A stretch of DNA of 64,000 nucleotides from Acidocella sp. GTDB taxonomy: Bacteria; Pseudomonadota; Alphaproteobacteria; Acetobacterales; Acetobacteraceae. The stretch is taken from assembly GCF_027352905.1 (NCBI RefSeq), contig NZ_DAIEIF010000017.1, forward strand, positions 1 to 64,000, given 5' to 3'. Both the position numbers and the translations under genes were made by a program. The notes under the pieces are model-generated. The model had not been told where the DNA came from. It saw only the letters and a program-made list of their open reading frames with translations, and did not search any database. This document shows positions 23,946-35,200 of the stretch, in pieces; position 1 is the stretch's first letter, and every line of letters begins with the position of its first letter.

Positions 23946-24678
23946 CGCCCTGGTGCTCAAGCTGGAAGGGTTCGAGGGGCCGCTCGACCTGCTGCTGGAT
24001 CTCGCCCGCGCCCAGAAGGTGGATCTCGCCAGGATTTCCATCCTTCAGCTGGTCGAGCAGTTTCTCGGCGTCATCGAGGGGGCGCGGCGGGTGCGGCTGG
24101 AGCTGGCGGCGGATTGGCTGGTGATGGCGGCCTGGCTGACCTGGCTGAAATCCCGCCTGCTGGTGCCGCAGCTTGGCCCCGTGGAGGAGGCGGAGGCGGC
24201 CGCGGACATTCTGCAAGCCCGGCTTCTGGATTTGCAGGCCCTGCGCCAAGCGGCGGCCTGGCTGGGGGCGCGGCCGCAGCTGGGGCAGGAGGTTTTCGCC
24301 CGCGGCCAGCCGGAGGAGATGACCGAGACCGACCGCTCCCGGCTGAAGCTCGACCTGCCCGGCCTGCTCGCCGCCTATCTCGCGGCGCGGCGGCGGGCGG
24401 GTGCCCGCCAGCGCTACCGGCCCAGGCCAATGATGTTGTTCACGGTACAGACCGCGCTGGAGCGGCTGGGAATGCTGCTCGGTTCGCTGCCGGATTGGGC
24501 GAGTTTGGAGCAGTTTCTCCCCGGCGGGCTGGAGGATGGCCTTCCCCGCCGCGCCGCCATATCAGCCACGCTGCTCGCGGGGCTGGAAATGGCGCGTGAC
24601 GGGCGCTTAGATTTACGCCAGGATGACAAATTCGGGCCGATTTTGATGCGCAAACGGGAAGCGGGGTTGAATGAGTGA
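23932..24678 (+). CDS. scpA: Segregation and condensation protein A
   Basis: 248 residues from a TTG start inside the end of the protease gene. It begins 'LKLEGFEGPLDLLLDLARAQ' and has 'VMAAWLTWLKSRLLVPQ', the canonical ScpA/kleisin N-terminus. Bridges SMC heads with ScpB in chromosome condensation; scpB follows with an 8-base overlap. Confidence 0.93.
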   Translation: MEAADALVLKLEGFEGPLDLLLDLARAQKVDLARISILQLVEQFLGVIEGARRVRLELAADWLVMAAWLTWLKSRLLVPQLGPVEEAEAAADILQARLLDLQALRQAAAWLGARPQLGQEVFARGQPEEMTETDRSRLKLDLPGLLAAYLAARRRAGARQRYRPRPMMLFTVQTALERLGMLLGSLPDWASLEQFLPGGLEDGLPRRAAISATLLAGLEMARDGRLDLRQDDKFGPILMRKREAGLNE

Positions 24679-25222
24679 GGATTTCACCCCGGCGATGCGC
24701 CTGGCGGAGGCGGTGGTCTTCGCCGCCGCCCAGCCGGTGACGGCGCGCATGCTGGCCAATCTCCTGCCGGAGGATGCGGAGGCGGAGGCGGTGATGGCGG
24801 CGCTGGCGAGGGCTTATGCCGGGCGCGGGGTCAATCTCGTCCAGGCGGGGGGAGGCTGGCAATTCCGCACCGCGCCGGACCTCGCCCCCAGCCTGCGCAA
24901 GGTGGTGGAGCTGCCCCGCCGCCTGCCGCGCGCGGCGCTGGAGGGCCTTGCCATCATCGCCTATCACCAGCCGGTGACCCGCGCCGAGATCGAGGAGATA
25001 CGGGGCGCCGCTCTCGCCCAGACCACGCTCGACCTGCTGCTGGAAAACGGGCTGATCACGCCCCAGGGCCGCAAGGAGACGCCGGGGCGCCCGACTTTAT
25101 GGGGCACGACCCCGGCATTTCTCGCCCATTTCGGCTTGAACCATCTTAAGGAACTGCCCCGGCGGGAGGATTTGCTGCTCGACCCCGCCGGGCCGGGCGC
25201 GGGTGAGGGCGGGGCGCCATGA
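24671..25222 (+). CDS. scpB: Segregation and condensation protein B
   Basis: 183 residues. Two winged-helix units with 'LEGLAIIAYHQPVTRAEIEE' and 'RGAALAQTTLDLLLENGLI' (about residues 92-135), the conserved ScpB region. Partners ScpA in the SMC complex. Slightly short C-terminus, within family range. Confidence 0.93.
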   Translation: MSEDFTPAMRLAEAVVFAAAQPVTARMLANLLPEDAEAEAVMAALARAYAGRGVNLVQAGGGWQFRTAPDLAPSLRKVVELPRRLPRAALEGLAIIAYHQPVTRAEIEEIRGAALAQTTLDLLLENGLITPQGRKETPGRPTLWGTTPAFLAHFGLNHLKELPRREDLLLDPAGPGAGEGGAP

Positions 25223-25890
25223 AGCCGGTGCAAATCACGCGCGAGACCTTGATGGACGGCACGCTGCGCGCCCGCCAGCGTGAATACGCCAAGGTGCATC
25301 CGGATATGCGCTGGCGCAGCGATGACGAGCTTGTCGCGACCTTCGAGGCGATTCTGGCCTCCCACCCGCCGGGCGAGGATCTCTGGGTGTTCGGCTACGG
25401 CTCGCTGATGTGGAACCCCGCCTTCGAATATGAGGAAACCCGTCCGGCCCTGTTGCGGGGCTGGCACCGGCGTTTCTGCCTGAAAATGCTCATGGGGCGC
25501 GGCACGCCGGAACGGCCGGGGCTCATGCTGGCGCTCGACCATGGCGGCGCCTGCCGGGGCCTGGCCTTCCGCATCGCGGCGGCGAAGGCGCGGGAGGAAT
25601 TATGGCTGCTCTGGCAGCGGGAGATGTATGGCAGCGCCTATCATGCCCGCTGGGTCTGGATAGAGGCCGGGGGCCGGCGGCTCCGCGCGGTCACCTTCGT
25701 CATCAACCGCGACCATCCCCGTTACGTGAAGGAATTATCCCCGAGGGAAACGGCGGCGCTGATCACCTCCGGCTGCGGCGATCTCGGCACCTGCCGGGAA
25801 TATTTCGAGAACACCATGGCCTCGCTGCGGGCGATGGGCGTGCGGGATTCGGCGCTTAGCCGCATTGCCGCGTTTTTGCCATCCGCGTGA
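25219..25890 (+). CDS. Gamma-glutamylcyclotransferase, ChaC family
   Basis: 223 residues, 4-base overlap with scpB. 'LWVFGYGSLMWNPAFEYEE' (about residues 55-73) is the substrate-loop signature, and 'GMEVFR'-like catalytic segments are replaced by 'WQREMYGSAYHARWVWIEAG' around the expected glutamate. ChaC enzymes degrade glutathione to 5-oxoproline and Cys-Gly. It takes the place between scpB and tatB where tatA is often found. Confidence 0.88.
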   Translation: MKPVQITRETLMDGTLRARQREYAKVHPDMRWRSDDELVATFEAILASHPPGEDLWVFGYGSLMWNPAFEYEETRPALLRGWHRRFCLKMLMGRGTPERPGLMLALDHGGACRGLAFRIAAAKAREELWLLWQREMYGSAYHARWVWIEAGGRRLRAVTFVINRDHPRYVKELSPRETAALITSGCGDLGTCREYFENTMASLRAMGVRDSALSRIAAFLPSA

Positions 25891-25913
25891 GGGGCTGCTA
25901 GCAAGCCGGCGCG

Positions 25914-26345
25914 ATGTTTGGATTATCCTGGGGAGAGATCGGGCTGATCATGGCGGTGGCGCTGATCGCCATCGGGCCGAAGGATCTGCCTGTCGCCATC
26001 CGCACCGTCACCGGTCTCATCAAGAAGGCGCGGGGCATGGCGGCGGAATTTCAGAGCCATGTCGATGAGATGATGCGCGAGGCCAATCTCTCCGACGTCA
26101 AGACCGAGATCGACAAGCTCCGCCGCTTCGATTTCCGCGCCGCCGCCGAGACGGCGCTCGACCCGGATGGCGGGTTGCGCGCCACGGCGAAAAGCGTGAC
26201 CGACTCTCTCGCCACCCCCTACACGCCGCCTGCCCCGGTGGAGGAGGCGCCGCCCGACGCGCCCGCCATCATCCCGCCCGAGGCGGCGCGCAAACCGCCG
26301 GTGCCCGCCATGATCCCGCCCGGCACGAGGCGTTGGGGTTTCTAG
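25914..26345 (+). CDS. tatB: Twin-arginine translocase subunit TatB
   Basis: 143 residues. 'MFGLSWGEIGLIMAVALIAI' is the short N-terminal anchor with the TatB-typical Glu at residue 8, then 'GPKDLPVAIRTVTGLIKKAR' as the amphipathic helix. The C-terminus is a Pro-rich tail. With TatC it forms the signal-peptide receptor. No tatA is adjacent. Confidence 0.9.
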   Translation: MFGLSWGEIGLIMAVALIAIGPKDLPVAIRTVTGLIKKARGMAAEFQSHVDEMMREANLSDVKTEIDKLRRFDFRAAAETALDPDGGLRATAKSVTDSLATPYTPPAPVEEAPPDAPAIIPPEAARKPPVPAMIPPGTRRWGF

Positions 26346-26347
26346 GC

Positions 26348-27151
26348 ATGGCCGAGACTGAGGACGAGATCAACGACAAGGAAATGCCGCTGCTCGACCA
26401 TCTGGCGGAGCTGCGGATGCGGCTCATCTGGTCTGCCGTGGCGTTTTTGGCCTGTTTCGTCGTCTGCTATCACTTCGCCCCCCGGATTTACGATTTTCTC
26501 GCGGCGCCGCTGGCGCACGCGCTCGAGGCGCGGGGAGAGAAGCCGGAACTGATCTACACGGCGCTCTACGAGGCGTTCTTCACCTATGTGAAGGTCTCGG
26601 TGTTCGCGGCGGCTTTCTTTTCCTTTCCCATCGTGGCGTCGCAAATCTGGCTGTTCGTCGCGCCCGGGCTCTATAAGCGGGAAAAGCGGGCCTTGCTGCC
26701 CTTTCTCATCGCCACGCCCATCTTGTTCTTCGCGGGCGGGGCGCTCGCCTATTACGTCTTTTTCCCGGTGGCCTGGAAGTTCTTCCTCTCCTTTCAGCAG
26801 AATGGCGGGGTGGAAATCTCGCTGCTGCCGAAGGTGGCGGATTATCTGAACATCGTGATGAAGCTGATCTTCGCCTTCGGGCTCAGCTTCGAGCTGCCGG
26901 TGCTGCTCACCCTGCTCGGCAAGGTCGGCATCGTCTCTTACGCGGCGCTGAAAAAATACCGGCGTTATGCTTATGTCGGCTGTTTCGTGCTGGCGGCGGT
27001 GATGGCGCCCCCGGACGTGCCCAGCCAGTGCATCATGGCGGGGCTGCTGATTTTCCTGTTTGAGATTTCCCTGTTCCTCGTGCGGATGGTCGAGCCCCGG
27101 CCGGAGGCGGAGAACCCAACCGAAGCGGATCAAGAGCCCGGACATGCATGA
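26348..27151 (+). CDS. tatC: Twin-arginine translocase subunit TatC
   Basis: 267 residues from ATG 26348, 2 bases after tatB. '[20 protein letters not shown]' is the conserved TatC opening; six hydrophobic segments and '[20 protein letters not shown]' follow. Signal recognition and export of folded proteins. A likely local client is the twin-arginine multicopper oxidase at 59356-60768. Confidence 0.95.
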   Translation: MAETEDEINDKEMPLLDHLAELRMRLIWSAVAFLACFVVCYHFAPRIYDFLAAPLAHALEARGEKPELIYTALYEAFFTYVKVSVFAAAFFSFPIVASQIWLFVAPGLYKREKRALLPFLIATPILFFAGGALAYYVFFPVAWKFFLSFQQNGGVEISLLPKVADYLNIVMKLIFAFGLSFELPVLLTLLGKVGIVSYAALKKYRRYAYVGCFVLAAVMAPPDVPSQCIMAGLLIFLFEISLFLVRMVEPRPEAENPTEADQEPGHA

Positions 27152-28415
27152 CATCAGAATGATACGCGAGGACCCGGCCGGGTTCGACGCGGCGCTGGCG
27201 CGCCGGGGCATCTTGCCGCTCTCGCGGGAATTGCTGGAACTGGACGAACAGCGCCGCGCCGCCATCGCCCGCCAGCAGGAATTGCAGACGCGGCGCAACG
27301 CGCTGGCGAAGAAGATAGGCGAGGCCAAGCGCGGCCGCCAGGACAGCGCCGCGCTCGAGACAGAGGGCGCGCGGCTGCGCGTGGAAATCGAGGCGCAGGA
27401 GGCGGAGGCGGCGCGGCTGGACGCCATGCTGCGCGACGCTCTGGCGAAAATCCCCAATCGTCTCGATGACTCCGTGCCGGCGGGCGAGGATGAAACCGCC
27501 AACCAGCTCGTCAAAAACTGGGGCGCGCCGCGTGAGTTCGGTTTTTCGCCCAAGCCCCATTTCGAGCTGGGCGAGGCGCTCGGCCTGATGGATTTCGCCG
27601 CCGCCGCCAAGATCGCGGGGGCGCGCTTCACCGTGTTGCGGGGCGGGCTGGCCCGGCTGGAGCGCGCGCTCGGCCAGTTCATGCTCGACCTCCATACCGG
27701 CGAGCATGGCTACGCCGAGACGGCGGTGCCGTTGCTGGTCAACGAGGCCGCCATGTTCGGCACCGGCCAGTTACCGAAATTCATCGATGATCTCTTCGTC
27801 ACCAAGGATGACCGCTGGCTCATCCCCACCGCCGAGGTCTCGCTCACCAATCTCGCCGCCGGGGACATTCTCCCCGCCGCGCGCCTGCCCTTGCGTCTCA
27901 CCGCGCTCACCCCCTGCTTCCGGGCCGAGGCGGGCGCGGCCGGGCGGGATGTGCGCGGCATGCTGCGCCAGCACCAGTTCACCAAGGTCGAGCTGGTCTC
28001 CATCACCGCGCCGGAGCAAAGCTGGGAGGAGCATGAGCGCATGACCCGCGCCGCCGAGACCGTGCTGGAACGCCTCGGCCTGCCCTACCGGCGGATGCTG
28101 CTCTGCGCCGGGGATACGGGGTTTGCCGCCGCCAAGACCTATGATCTCGAAGTCTGGATGCCGGGGCAGGGGAGCTACCGGGAGATTTCCTCCTGCTCCA
28201 ACACGCTCGCCTTCCAGGCGCGGCGGATGAACGCCCGCTACCGTCTCCCGGAACAGAAGCCGGATTACGTCCACACGCTCAACGGCTCCGGCGTGGCGGT
28301 GGGCCGCGCTTTGATCGCGGTGATGGAGAATTACCAGAACGAGGACGGCTCTATCGCCGTTCCGGAGGCGCTGCGCCCGTATATGGGCGGGCTGGAACGC
28401 ATCACCGCCGCATGA
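27144..28415 (+). CDS. serS: Seryl-tRNA synthetase
   Basis: 423 residues from ATG 27144, overlapping tatC by 8 bases. N-terminal coiled coil (residues about 30-100), class II motif 2 '[20 protein letters not shown]' and motif 3 '[19 protein letters not shown]'. Charges tRNA-Ser (and selenocysteine tRNA where present). Confidence 0.95.
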   Translation: MHDIRMIREDPAGFDAALARRGILPLSRELLELDEQRRAAIARQQELQTRRNALAKKIGEAKRGRQDSAALETEGARLRVEIEAQEAEAARLDAMLRDALAKIPNRLDDSVPAGEDETANQLVKNWGAPREFGFSPKPHFELGEALGLMDFAAAAKIAGARFTVLRGGLARLERALGQFMLDLHTGEHGYAETAVPLLVNEAAMFGTGQLPKFIDDLFVTKDDRWLIPTAEVSLTNLAAGDILPAARLPLRLTALTPCFRAEAGAAGRDVRGMLRQHQFTKVELVSITAPEQSWEEHERMTRAAETVLERLGLPYRRMLLCAGDTGFAAAKTYDLEVWMPGQGSYREISSCSNTLAFQARRMNARYRLPEQKPDYVHTLNGSGVAVGRALIAVMENYQNEDGSIAVPEALRPYMGGLERITAA

Positions 28416-28472
28416 TTTGACAGGGCGGGCGCTGCCTTCGCATGGTCCGCCCGCATGATTTGGGAAAGCCGC

Positions 28473-29297
28473 ATGACCGCTGATTTGCAAGCCGCCATCG
28501 AGACCGCCTGGGAAGGCCGCGCCAGTCTCAGCCCCGTTAGCGCCGGGCCTGCCCGCGCGGCGGTGGAGGCGGCGCTGGAATTGCTGGATTCGGGCCAGGC
28601 GCGGGTCGCCGCCCCTGGTCCGCAAGGCTGGGAGGTGCACCAATGGCTGAAGAAGGCGGTGCTGCTCTCCTTCCGGCTTTATCCCAACCGCATGCTGGAG
28701 GGGCCGGGCGGCGCCCCGGTCTTCGACAAGGTGGCGATGAAATTCGCGGGCTGGGGGGATGACCGCTTCGCCGAATCCGGCATCCGCGCCGTACCGGGGG
28801 CGGTGGTGCGCCGCTCCGCCTTCATCGCGCCGGGGGTGGTGCTGATGCCGAGCTTCGTCAATGTCGGCGCCCATGTCGGGGCCAACACGATGGTGGATAC
28901 CTGGGCGACCATCGGCTCCTGCGCGCAAATCGGCGCGAATTGCCATATCTCGGGCGGGGTGGGCATTGGCGGCGTGCTGGAGCCGTTGCAGGCCAATCCG
29001 GTCATCATCGAGGATGACTGCTTCATCGGCGCGCGCTCCGAGGTGGCGGAGGGCGTGATCGTCGGGCGGGGGGCGGTGCTGTCCATGGGGGTGTTTCTCG
29101 GCGCGTCCACCCGCATCGTCGACCGCGCCACCGGCGAGGTGTTTTATGGTCAGGTGCCGCCCTATGCCGTGGTGGTGCCGGGCACGCTGCCAGGCAAGAC
29201 GGCGGCATCGCCCAGCCTGGCTTGCGCCGTCATCGTCAAGCGCGTGGACGCGCAGACGCGGGCCAAGACCTCGATCAACGAATTGTTGCGGGCGTGA
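28473..29297 (+). CDS. dapD: 2,3,4,5-tetrahydropyridine-2,6-dicarboxylate N-succinyltransferase
   Basis: 274 residues from ATG 28473, preceded by GGGAAAG; an upstream ATG at 28455 is the alternative. Hexapeptide left-handed beta-helix region with '[20 protein letters not shown]' and '[20 protein letters not shown]' (about residues 130-190). Transfers succinyl from succinyl-CoA in the lysine/meso-diaminopimelate pathway. Coupled to dapE downstream. Confidence 0.95.
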   Translation: MTADLQAAIETAWEGRASLSPVSAGPARAAVEAALELLDSGQARVAAPGPQGWEVHQWLKKAVLLSFRLYPNRMLEGPGGAPVFDKVAMKFAGWGDDRFAESGIRAVPGAVVRRSAFIAPGVVLMPSFVNVGAHVGANTMVDTWATIGSCAQIGANCHISGGVGIGGVLEPLQANPVIIEDDCFIGARSEVAEGVIVGRGAVLSMGVFLGASTRIVDRATGEVFYGQVPPYAVVVPGTLPGKTAASPSLACAVIVKRVDAQTRAKTSINELLRA

Positions 29298-30391
29298 TCT
29301 CCGCCGCCCCGCTGCTGCGCGGCCTGCTGCGCTGCCCTTCCGTGACGCCGGCGGATGCCGGGGCGCAGGATGTGCTGGCCGAGGCGCTGGCTGGGCTGGG
29401 CTTCACGGTCACCCGGCTGCGCTTCGGCGACATCGACAACCTCTTCGCCGAGCGCCCGGGTCCGGGGCGGCATCTCTGCTTCGCCGGGCACACGGATGTG
29501 GTGCCTCCGGGGGAGGGGTGGTCGCATCCGCCCTTCGCCGCCGAGGAGGCGGATGGACGGCTCTATGGCCGGGGCGCGGTGGATATGAAAGGCGCGATCG
29601 CCGCCTTTACCGCCGCCGTGGCGCGCGCGCCTGGCCATGTCTCGCTGCTCATCACCGGCGACGAGGAGGGCGAGGCGGTGGACGGCACCGCCCGCGTGCT
29701 GGACTGGCTGCGCGGCGAGGGCAAGCTCCCCGCCTTCTGCGTGGTGGGCGAGCCGACCTGCAAGGCCCGGCTGGGCGATGTGGTGAAGATCGGCCGGCGC
29801 GGCAGCCTCAACGCCGTCATCCTCATGCCGGGCCGTCAGGGGCACACCGCCTATCCGCAGCTGGCGCAAAATCCCATCCACCGGCTCATCGCCGTGCTGG
29901 GCGAACTCACCGCGCGCCGGCTCGATGAGGGGTCGGAATTCTTCGAGCCGTCCTCCGTGCAGATCACCTCGGTGGATGTCGGCAACAAGGCGGCCAATGT
30001 CATCCCCGCCGAGGCGGTGGCCCGGCTCAACATCCGCTTCAACGATCTGCATAGCGGCGCCTCGCTGACCGCCTGGCTGAAGGAGGTGCTGGCCCGCCAC
30101 GCCCCGGACGCCTCGCTCTCGGTCAAGATCTCAGGCGAGGCCTTTCTCACCAGCCCGGGCGATGAATTGGGGGCGCTGGCGCGGGCCATCCGCGAGGTGA
30201 CGGGGCTGGAGCCGGACCTCGACACCGGCGGCGGCACGTCCGATGCCCGGTTCATCGCGCGCTACTGTCCGGTGGCGGAATTCGGCCTGGTGGGGGTGAC
30301 GATGCATAAGGTGGACGAGGCGGTGCCGCTCGCCGAGCTGGAGGAGCTTACCCGTGTTTATGAGGCGCTCATCCGGGATTTTTGCGCATGA
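29294..30391 (+). CDS. dapE: Succinyl-diaminopimelate desuccinylase
   Basis: 365 residues from GTG 29294 overlapping the dapD stop. M20 metallopeptidase motifs: '[16 protein letters not shown]', '[15 protein letters not shown]', '[12 protein letters not shown]' and '[13 protein letters not shown]' provide the two-zinc site and catalytic Glu. The lid domain lies around residues 175-285. It acts two steps after DapD; the intervening aminotransferase is not in this window. Confidence 0.94.
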   Translation: MISAAPLLRGLLRCPSVTPADAGAQDVLAEALAGLGFTVTRLRFGDIDNLFAERPGPGRHLCFAGHTDVVPPGEGWSHPPFAAEEADGRLYGRGAVDMKGAIAAFTAAVARAPGHVSLLITGDEEGEAVDGTARVLDWLRGEGKLPAFCVVGEPTCKARLGDVVKIGRRGSLNAVILMPGRQGHTAYPQLAQNPIHRLIAVLGELTARRLDEGSEFFEPSSVQITSVDVGNKAANVIPAEAVARLNIRFNDLHSGASLTAWLKEVLARHAPDASLSVKISGEAFLTSPGDELGALARAIREVTGLEPDLDTGGGTSDARFIARYCPVAEFGLVGVTMHKVDEAVPLAELEELTRVYEALIRDFCA

Positions 30392-30957
30392 TTCTGCGCG
30401 GCATCGCCCGGCTGGCGCGAGGAGATGCCAAGGGAATCGAGGAGTTCTCCGGCACGCTGGAGGCGTTTTCCGCCTCCCTCGCCCCGCTCATCGCCTTTCC
30501 GCTGGCGGGGGCGATCATCACCGCCATGGCGGGGGATTGGAAAATGGCGATCATCGGCCTGCTCTCCCGGCTTTGCGCCGTGCTCGCCCTGCCGGTGATC
30601 GTGTATGAATTCGCCCGGCTCTTCGGACGGCAGGCGGGCTGGCTGCGCACGGCCACCGCGCTCAACTGGTGTTTCTGGCTGGTACTGCCCGCGATTCTGG
30701 TGGCGGCCTTTCTCGGCGCCTTTCTCGTCCAGCTTGGCCTGGGCATGCTGGATGCGCAATTGGCGGTGCTGGCTCTGGCCGGGCTGTATCTGCTCTGGAA
30801 CCGCTGGTTCATCTTCAAGGCCGGGCTGGGCTTGGGCGGCGGCCAGGCGGCGCTGATGCTGCTGGCGAGTCTGGCCGTCACGCTGGCGCTCGCGGCGCTG
30901 CCCTGGGCGGCGGGGCTGCCCGGCCTGCACCATCCCTCCCTCAGCACCCTGCCCTGA
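30388..30957 (+). CDS. Conserved hypothetical membrane protein
   Basis: 189 residues from ATG 30388, overlapping dapE by 4 bases. An N-terminal amphipathic stretch ('GDAKGIEEFSGTLEAFSAS') precedes about five hydrophobic segments; Trp/Leu-rich with no catalytic motif. Likely the last gene of the dap operon by coupling; function unknown. Confidence 0.7.
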   Translation: MILRGIARLARGDAKGIEEFSGTLEAFSASLAPLIAFPLAGAIITAMAGDWKMAIIGLLSRLCAVLALPVIVYEFARLFGRQAGWLRTATALNWCFWLVLPAILVAAFLGAFLVQLGLGMLDAQLAVLALAGLYLLWNRWFIFKAGLGLGGGQAALMLLASLAVTLALAALPWAAGLPGLHHPSLSTLP

Positions 30958-31059
30958 AGCGGGCTACGATTTGTTACCCGCCGCGCCCGGGAGGCTTCGG
31001 GACAGGCCGTGATCCCGGCGCTATAAGGCAGCCGGGCGACGCGTTGGAGGAGTAAGAAC

Positions 31060-32220
31060 GTGGCGGAGACTGGCTCGGGAAAGAAACGCCGCAGGCGCTG
31101 GGTCGCCGTTTTTCTCATCGTCCTGCTGGCGGCTTTCATCTGGTGGCGTCATGCCGGGCGGAAAGAGCGGGCCGGCGGTCCGGCGCCGGTGGCGGTGGGC
31201 GTCGCCGAGGCAAAAAGCGGCCCGATGCGGGTGACGCTCGACGAGCTCGGCACGGTGACGCCCCTCGCCACGGTGACGGTGCTGCCGCAGATCAGCGGTT
31301 ATATCACCGGGATCGGCTTTACCGAGGGCCAATTGGTGCAAAAGGGCCAGTTCCTGGTTCAGATCGATCCGCGACCCTACGAGATCCAGCTTGAGCAATA
31401 TCAGGCGGCCTTGGCCAAGGACGAGGCGAGCCTCGCCCAGGCGCGCTCCGACCTCGCCCGCTATGAAAAACTGGCGGCGCAGGACAGCATCTCCGCCCAG
31501 ACCGTCTCCGACCAGCGCTTTCTCGCCGCCCAGAACGCGGCGGCGGTCAAGGCGGATCAAGCGAACATCGACAGCGCCAAGCTCGATCTCGTCTATTGCC
31601 ATATCACCTCGCCGGTGGCGGGGCGGGTGGGGCTGCGGCTGGTGGATCTCGGCAATTACGTCACCTCCGGCAGCTCGACCGGCCTCGCGGTGGTGACGAC
31701 CATCAGCCCGACAACGGTGATCTTCTCCGTCGCGCAGCAGGATCTGGCGATGGTTCTGGAACAGATCGAGAGCGGCGCCACGCTGGAAGCCGCCGCCTAT
31801 GACAGCGCCGACACCACCAAGCTGGAGGATGGCACGCTGACCGCGGTGGATAACCAAGTGAACAGCTCGACCGGCATGGTGAAGCTGCGCGCCGATTTTC
31901 CCAATACGGATGGCCGGCTGTTCCCCAACCAGTTCGTCAACGTGCATCTGCTTGTGAAAACGCTCCAGAACGCCACGCTGGTGCCGAGCCCGGCGGTGCA
32001 GGAGGGCGCGCCCGGCGCCTATGTCTATCTCGTCCAGCCCGACCATAGCGTGAAGATGCAACCGGTTGAGACCGGGCCCACCGATGGCGTCAACACCGTC
32101 ATCATCAAGGGGGTGCAACCCGGCGCCACGGTGGTGGTGGATGGCGTGGACCGGCTGGCGGATGGCAGCCGCGTCGCGGTGGCCGGGTCTGGCGGGCAGG
32201 GCGGTGGCCGCGCGCAGTGA
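31060..32220 (+). CDS. mdtA: RND efflux periplasmic adaptor, MdtA-like
   Basis: 386 residues from GTG 31060 after GGAGGAG. N-terminal membrane anchor ('WVAVFLIVLLAAFIWW', residues about 11-26), lipoyl half-motifs 'GYITGIGFTEGQLVQKGQFL' and 'SPVAGRVGLRLVDLGNYV', a helical hairpin between them and beta-barrel 'GMVKLRADFPNTDGRLFPNQ'. Links the inner-membrane RND pumps to the outer-membrane factor. First gene of a four-gene operon. Confidence 0.9.
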   Translation: MAETGSGKKRRRRWVAVFLIVLLAAFIWWRHAGRKERAGGPAPVAVGVAEAKSGPMRVTLDELGTVTPLATVTVLPQISGYITGIGFTEGQLVQKGQFLVQIDPRPYEIQLEQYQAALAKDEASLAQARSDLARYEKLAAQDSISAQTVSDQRFLAAQNAAAVKADQANIDSAKLDLVYCHITSPVAGRVGLRLVDLGNYVTSGSSTGLAVVTTISPTTVIFSVAQQDLAMVLEQIESGATLEAAAYDSADTTKLEDGTLTAVDNQVNSSTGMVKLRADFPNTDGRLFPNQFVNVHLLVKTLQNATLVPSPAVQEGAPGAYVYLVQPDHSVKMQPVETGPTDGVNTVIIKGVQPGATVVVDGVDRLADGSRVAVAGSGGQGGGRAQ

Positions 32221-35200
32221 ATCCCTCCCGCGTCTTCATTCTGCGGCCGGTGGCGACCTCGCTGCTGATGATCGCCTTCATGCTGGCCGGGCTGGTGGCG
32301 CTGCAATTCCTGCCCGTCTCGGCGCTGCCGGATGTCAACTATCCCACCATTCAGGTTCAGACCTTCTACCCTGGCGCCTCGCCGGATGTGATGGCGACCG
32401 CCGTCACCGCGCCGCTCGAACGCCAGCTGGGCGAGATGCAGGGCCTCAACCAGATGTCGAGCCAGAGTTCGGCGGGGGCCTCGGTCATCACCTTGCAATT
32501 CGCGCTCTCGCTCAGCCTGGATGTGGCGGAGCAGGAGGTGCAGGCCGCGATCAACGCCGCTGGCAATCTCCTGCCCTCGGATCTGCCCGCCCCGCCCATC
32601 TACAACAAGGTCAACCCGGCGGACGCGCCGGTGATGACGCTCGCCATCACCTCCAAGACGCTCGCCCTCACCGATATCGAGCGCATCGCCGATTCCCGCC
32701 TGGCCTCCAAACTTTCTGAAATCCCCGGCGTCGGGCTGGTCTCGGTGTCCGGCGGCAACCGCCCGGCGGTGCGGGTCAACGTCAACCCGCAGGCGCTCGC
32801 CGCCTATGGCATCTCCATCGACAATATCCGCACGGACATCGCCAACCTCAACGTCAACGCGCCCAAGGGCAGTTTTTCCGGCCCGGCGCAAAGCTACACC
32901 ATCAACGATAACGGCCAGATCAGCGATCCCGCCGAATACGAAACCCTGGTCATCGCCTACAAGAACGGCACGCCGGTATTCCTGAAGGACGTGGCGCAGA
33001 TCATCGCGGCGCCAGAGAACGCCGAGCTTGGGGCCTGGGCCAACCGCGTGCCCGCCATCATCCTCAACATCCAGCGCCAGCCCAACGCCAATGTCATCAA
33101 GACGGTGGACGCCATCAAACGCGCCATGCCGGGCCTCACCGCCGGTCTGCCGGCGGCGTTGCAGATCTCGGTGATGAGCGACGACACGCTTTCCATCCGC
33201 GCCTCGGTGCGGGAGGCGAAATATGAGCTGTTCATCAGCATTTTTCTCGTCGTGGCCGTCATCTACCTGTTTCTCGGCAGCGCGCGCGCGACGATCATTC
33301 CCAGCGTCTCCGTGCCGGTCTCGCTCATCGGCACGCTCGCCTTCATGTATCTCTGCGGCTACTCGCTGGATAATCTCTCGCTGATGGCGCTGATCGTCGC
33401 CACCGGGTTCGTGGTGGATGATTCGATCGTGATGATCGAGAACATCGCCCGCTATCTGGAAATGGGCGAGGCGCCGTTGCAGGCGGCGCTGAAGGGGGCG
33501 GGCCAGATGGGATTCACCATCATCTCGCTCACCGTCTCGCTCATCGCCGTGCTGATCCCGCTCTTGTTCATGGGTGACGTGGTGGGCCGGCTCTTCTCGG
33601 AATTCGCCGTCACCCTGGCGGTGACGATCGTCATCTCCGCCATCGTCTCCCTCACCCTGGTGCCGATGCTGAGCGCTCGCATCCTGCGCCCCCAGGCGGA
33701 GGAACGCCCAGGACCGCTCGCCCGCTGGGCGGAGACGCGCTTCGCCCGGCTGACGCAAGCCTATGGGCGCGGGCTGGATTGGGTGCTGGGCCGCCAGCCG
33801 CTCATCCTCGGCCTGGCCGTCGCCACGCTCATCCTCACCGTCGTGATGTATGTTTTTATCCCGAAAGGATTTTTTCCGGTTCAGGATACCGGAGTGATCC
33901 AGGGGATCAGCCAGGGCGCGGAGAGCAGTTCCTACGCCGCCATGGCGCTGCATCAGCAACAGCTGGCCGATGCGATCCTGCAAGACCCCGACGTGGCGAG
34001 CCTTACCTCCTATATCGGCGTGGACGGCATCAACACCACGCTGAATCAGGGCCGCTTTCTCATCAACCTCAAACCGAAACCCGAGCGCCGCTTAAGCGCG
34101 GCGGCGCTGATTCCCCGCCTCAACCGCAGGGCGGCGGCGGTTCCCGGCGTCTCGCTCTATCTCCAGCCGGTGCAGAGCCTGACGCTGGATACCATCGTCT
34201 CCCCCACCCAATACCAGTTCGTGCTGGAAGACCCGGTTTTCTCCGATTTCGCGACCTATATGCCCAACCTGCTGGAGCGGCTGCGCGCCCTGCCGCAGCT
34301 GGCGGATGTGGCGAGCAGCCTGCAGGCGGCGGGCGAATCGGTTTACATCGAGATCAACCGCGCCAATGCCGCGCGTTTCGGCATCACCGCCGCCACGGTG
34401 GATAACGCCCTGTACGACGCCTTCGGCCAGCGCATCATCTCCACCATTTTCACCCAAAGCAATCAATACCGCGTCATCATGGGGGTTTCACCCGAGCGGA
34501 TGAGCTCGGTCGCCTCGCTCGGTCATATCTATCTGCCGTCTTCCGCCGCCACGGGCGGGCAAGTGCCGCTTTCCGCCATCGCCACCTTCACGGTGCGCAA
34601 GGCGCCGCTGGTCATCCAGCATCTGGGCCAGTTTCCCGCCGCCACCGTCTCCTTCAACCTCGGCGCCGGCGCCACGCTGGGCCAGGCGGTCGCCGCCATA
34701 GAGCGGGCGGAAAAAACCGCGCGCCTGCCTTCGGCGATGCAGACTTCCTTTCAAGGCGCGGCGGCGCAGTTTCAATCCTCGCTGGGCAACGAGGCCTTCC
34801 TGCTGCTGGCGGCGATCATCGCCGTCTATATCGTTCTTGGCGTGCTCTATGAGAGCTTCGTCCACCCGGTGACGATCCTCTCCACCCTGCCATCGGCTGG
34901 CATCGGCGCGCTATTCTTTCTCTGGCTGGCCGGGGATGGGCTGGGCGTCATCGGCATCATTGGCATCGTGCTGCTGATCGGCATCGTCAAGAAAAACGCG
35001 ATCATGATGATCGATTTCGCCTTGCAGGCGCAGCGCGAGGAGGGCCGCCCCGCCCGCGCCGCCATCCGCGAGGCGGCACTGCTGCGCTTCCGGCCGATCA
35101 TGATGACGACACTGGCGGCCATGCTGGCCGGGCTGCCGCTGATCTTCGGCGGGGGCATGGGCACGGAGCTGCGCGCGCCGCTCGGCATCGCCATTGTCGG

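Noticed and set aside
32025..33983. 652-codon minus-strand frame opposite the MdtB-like pump
   Set aside because: Same shadow pattern; no start signal or conserved motif.
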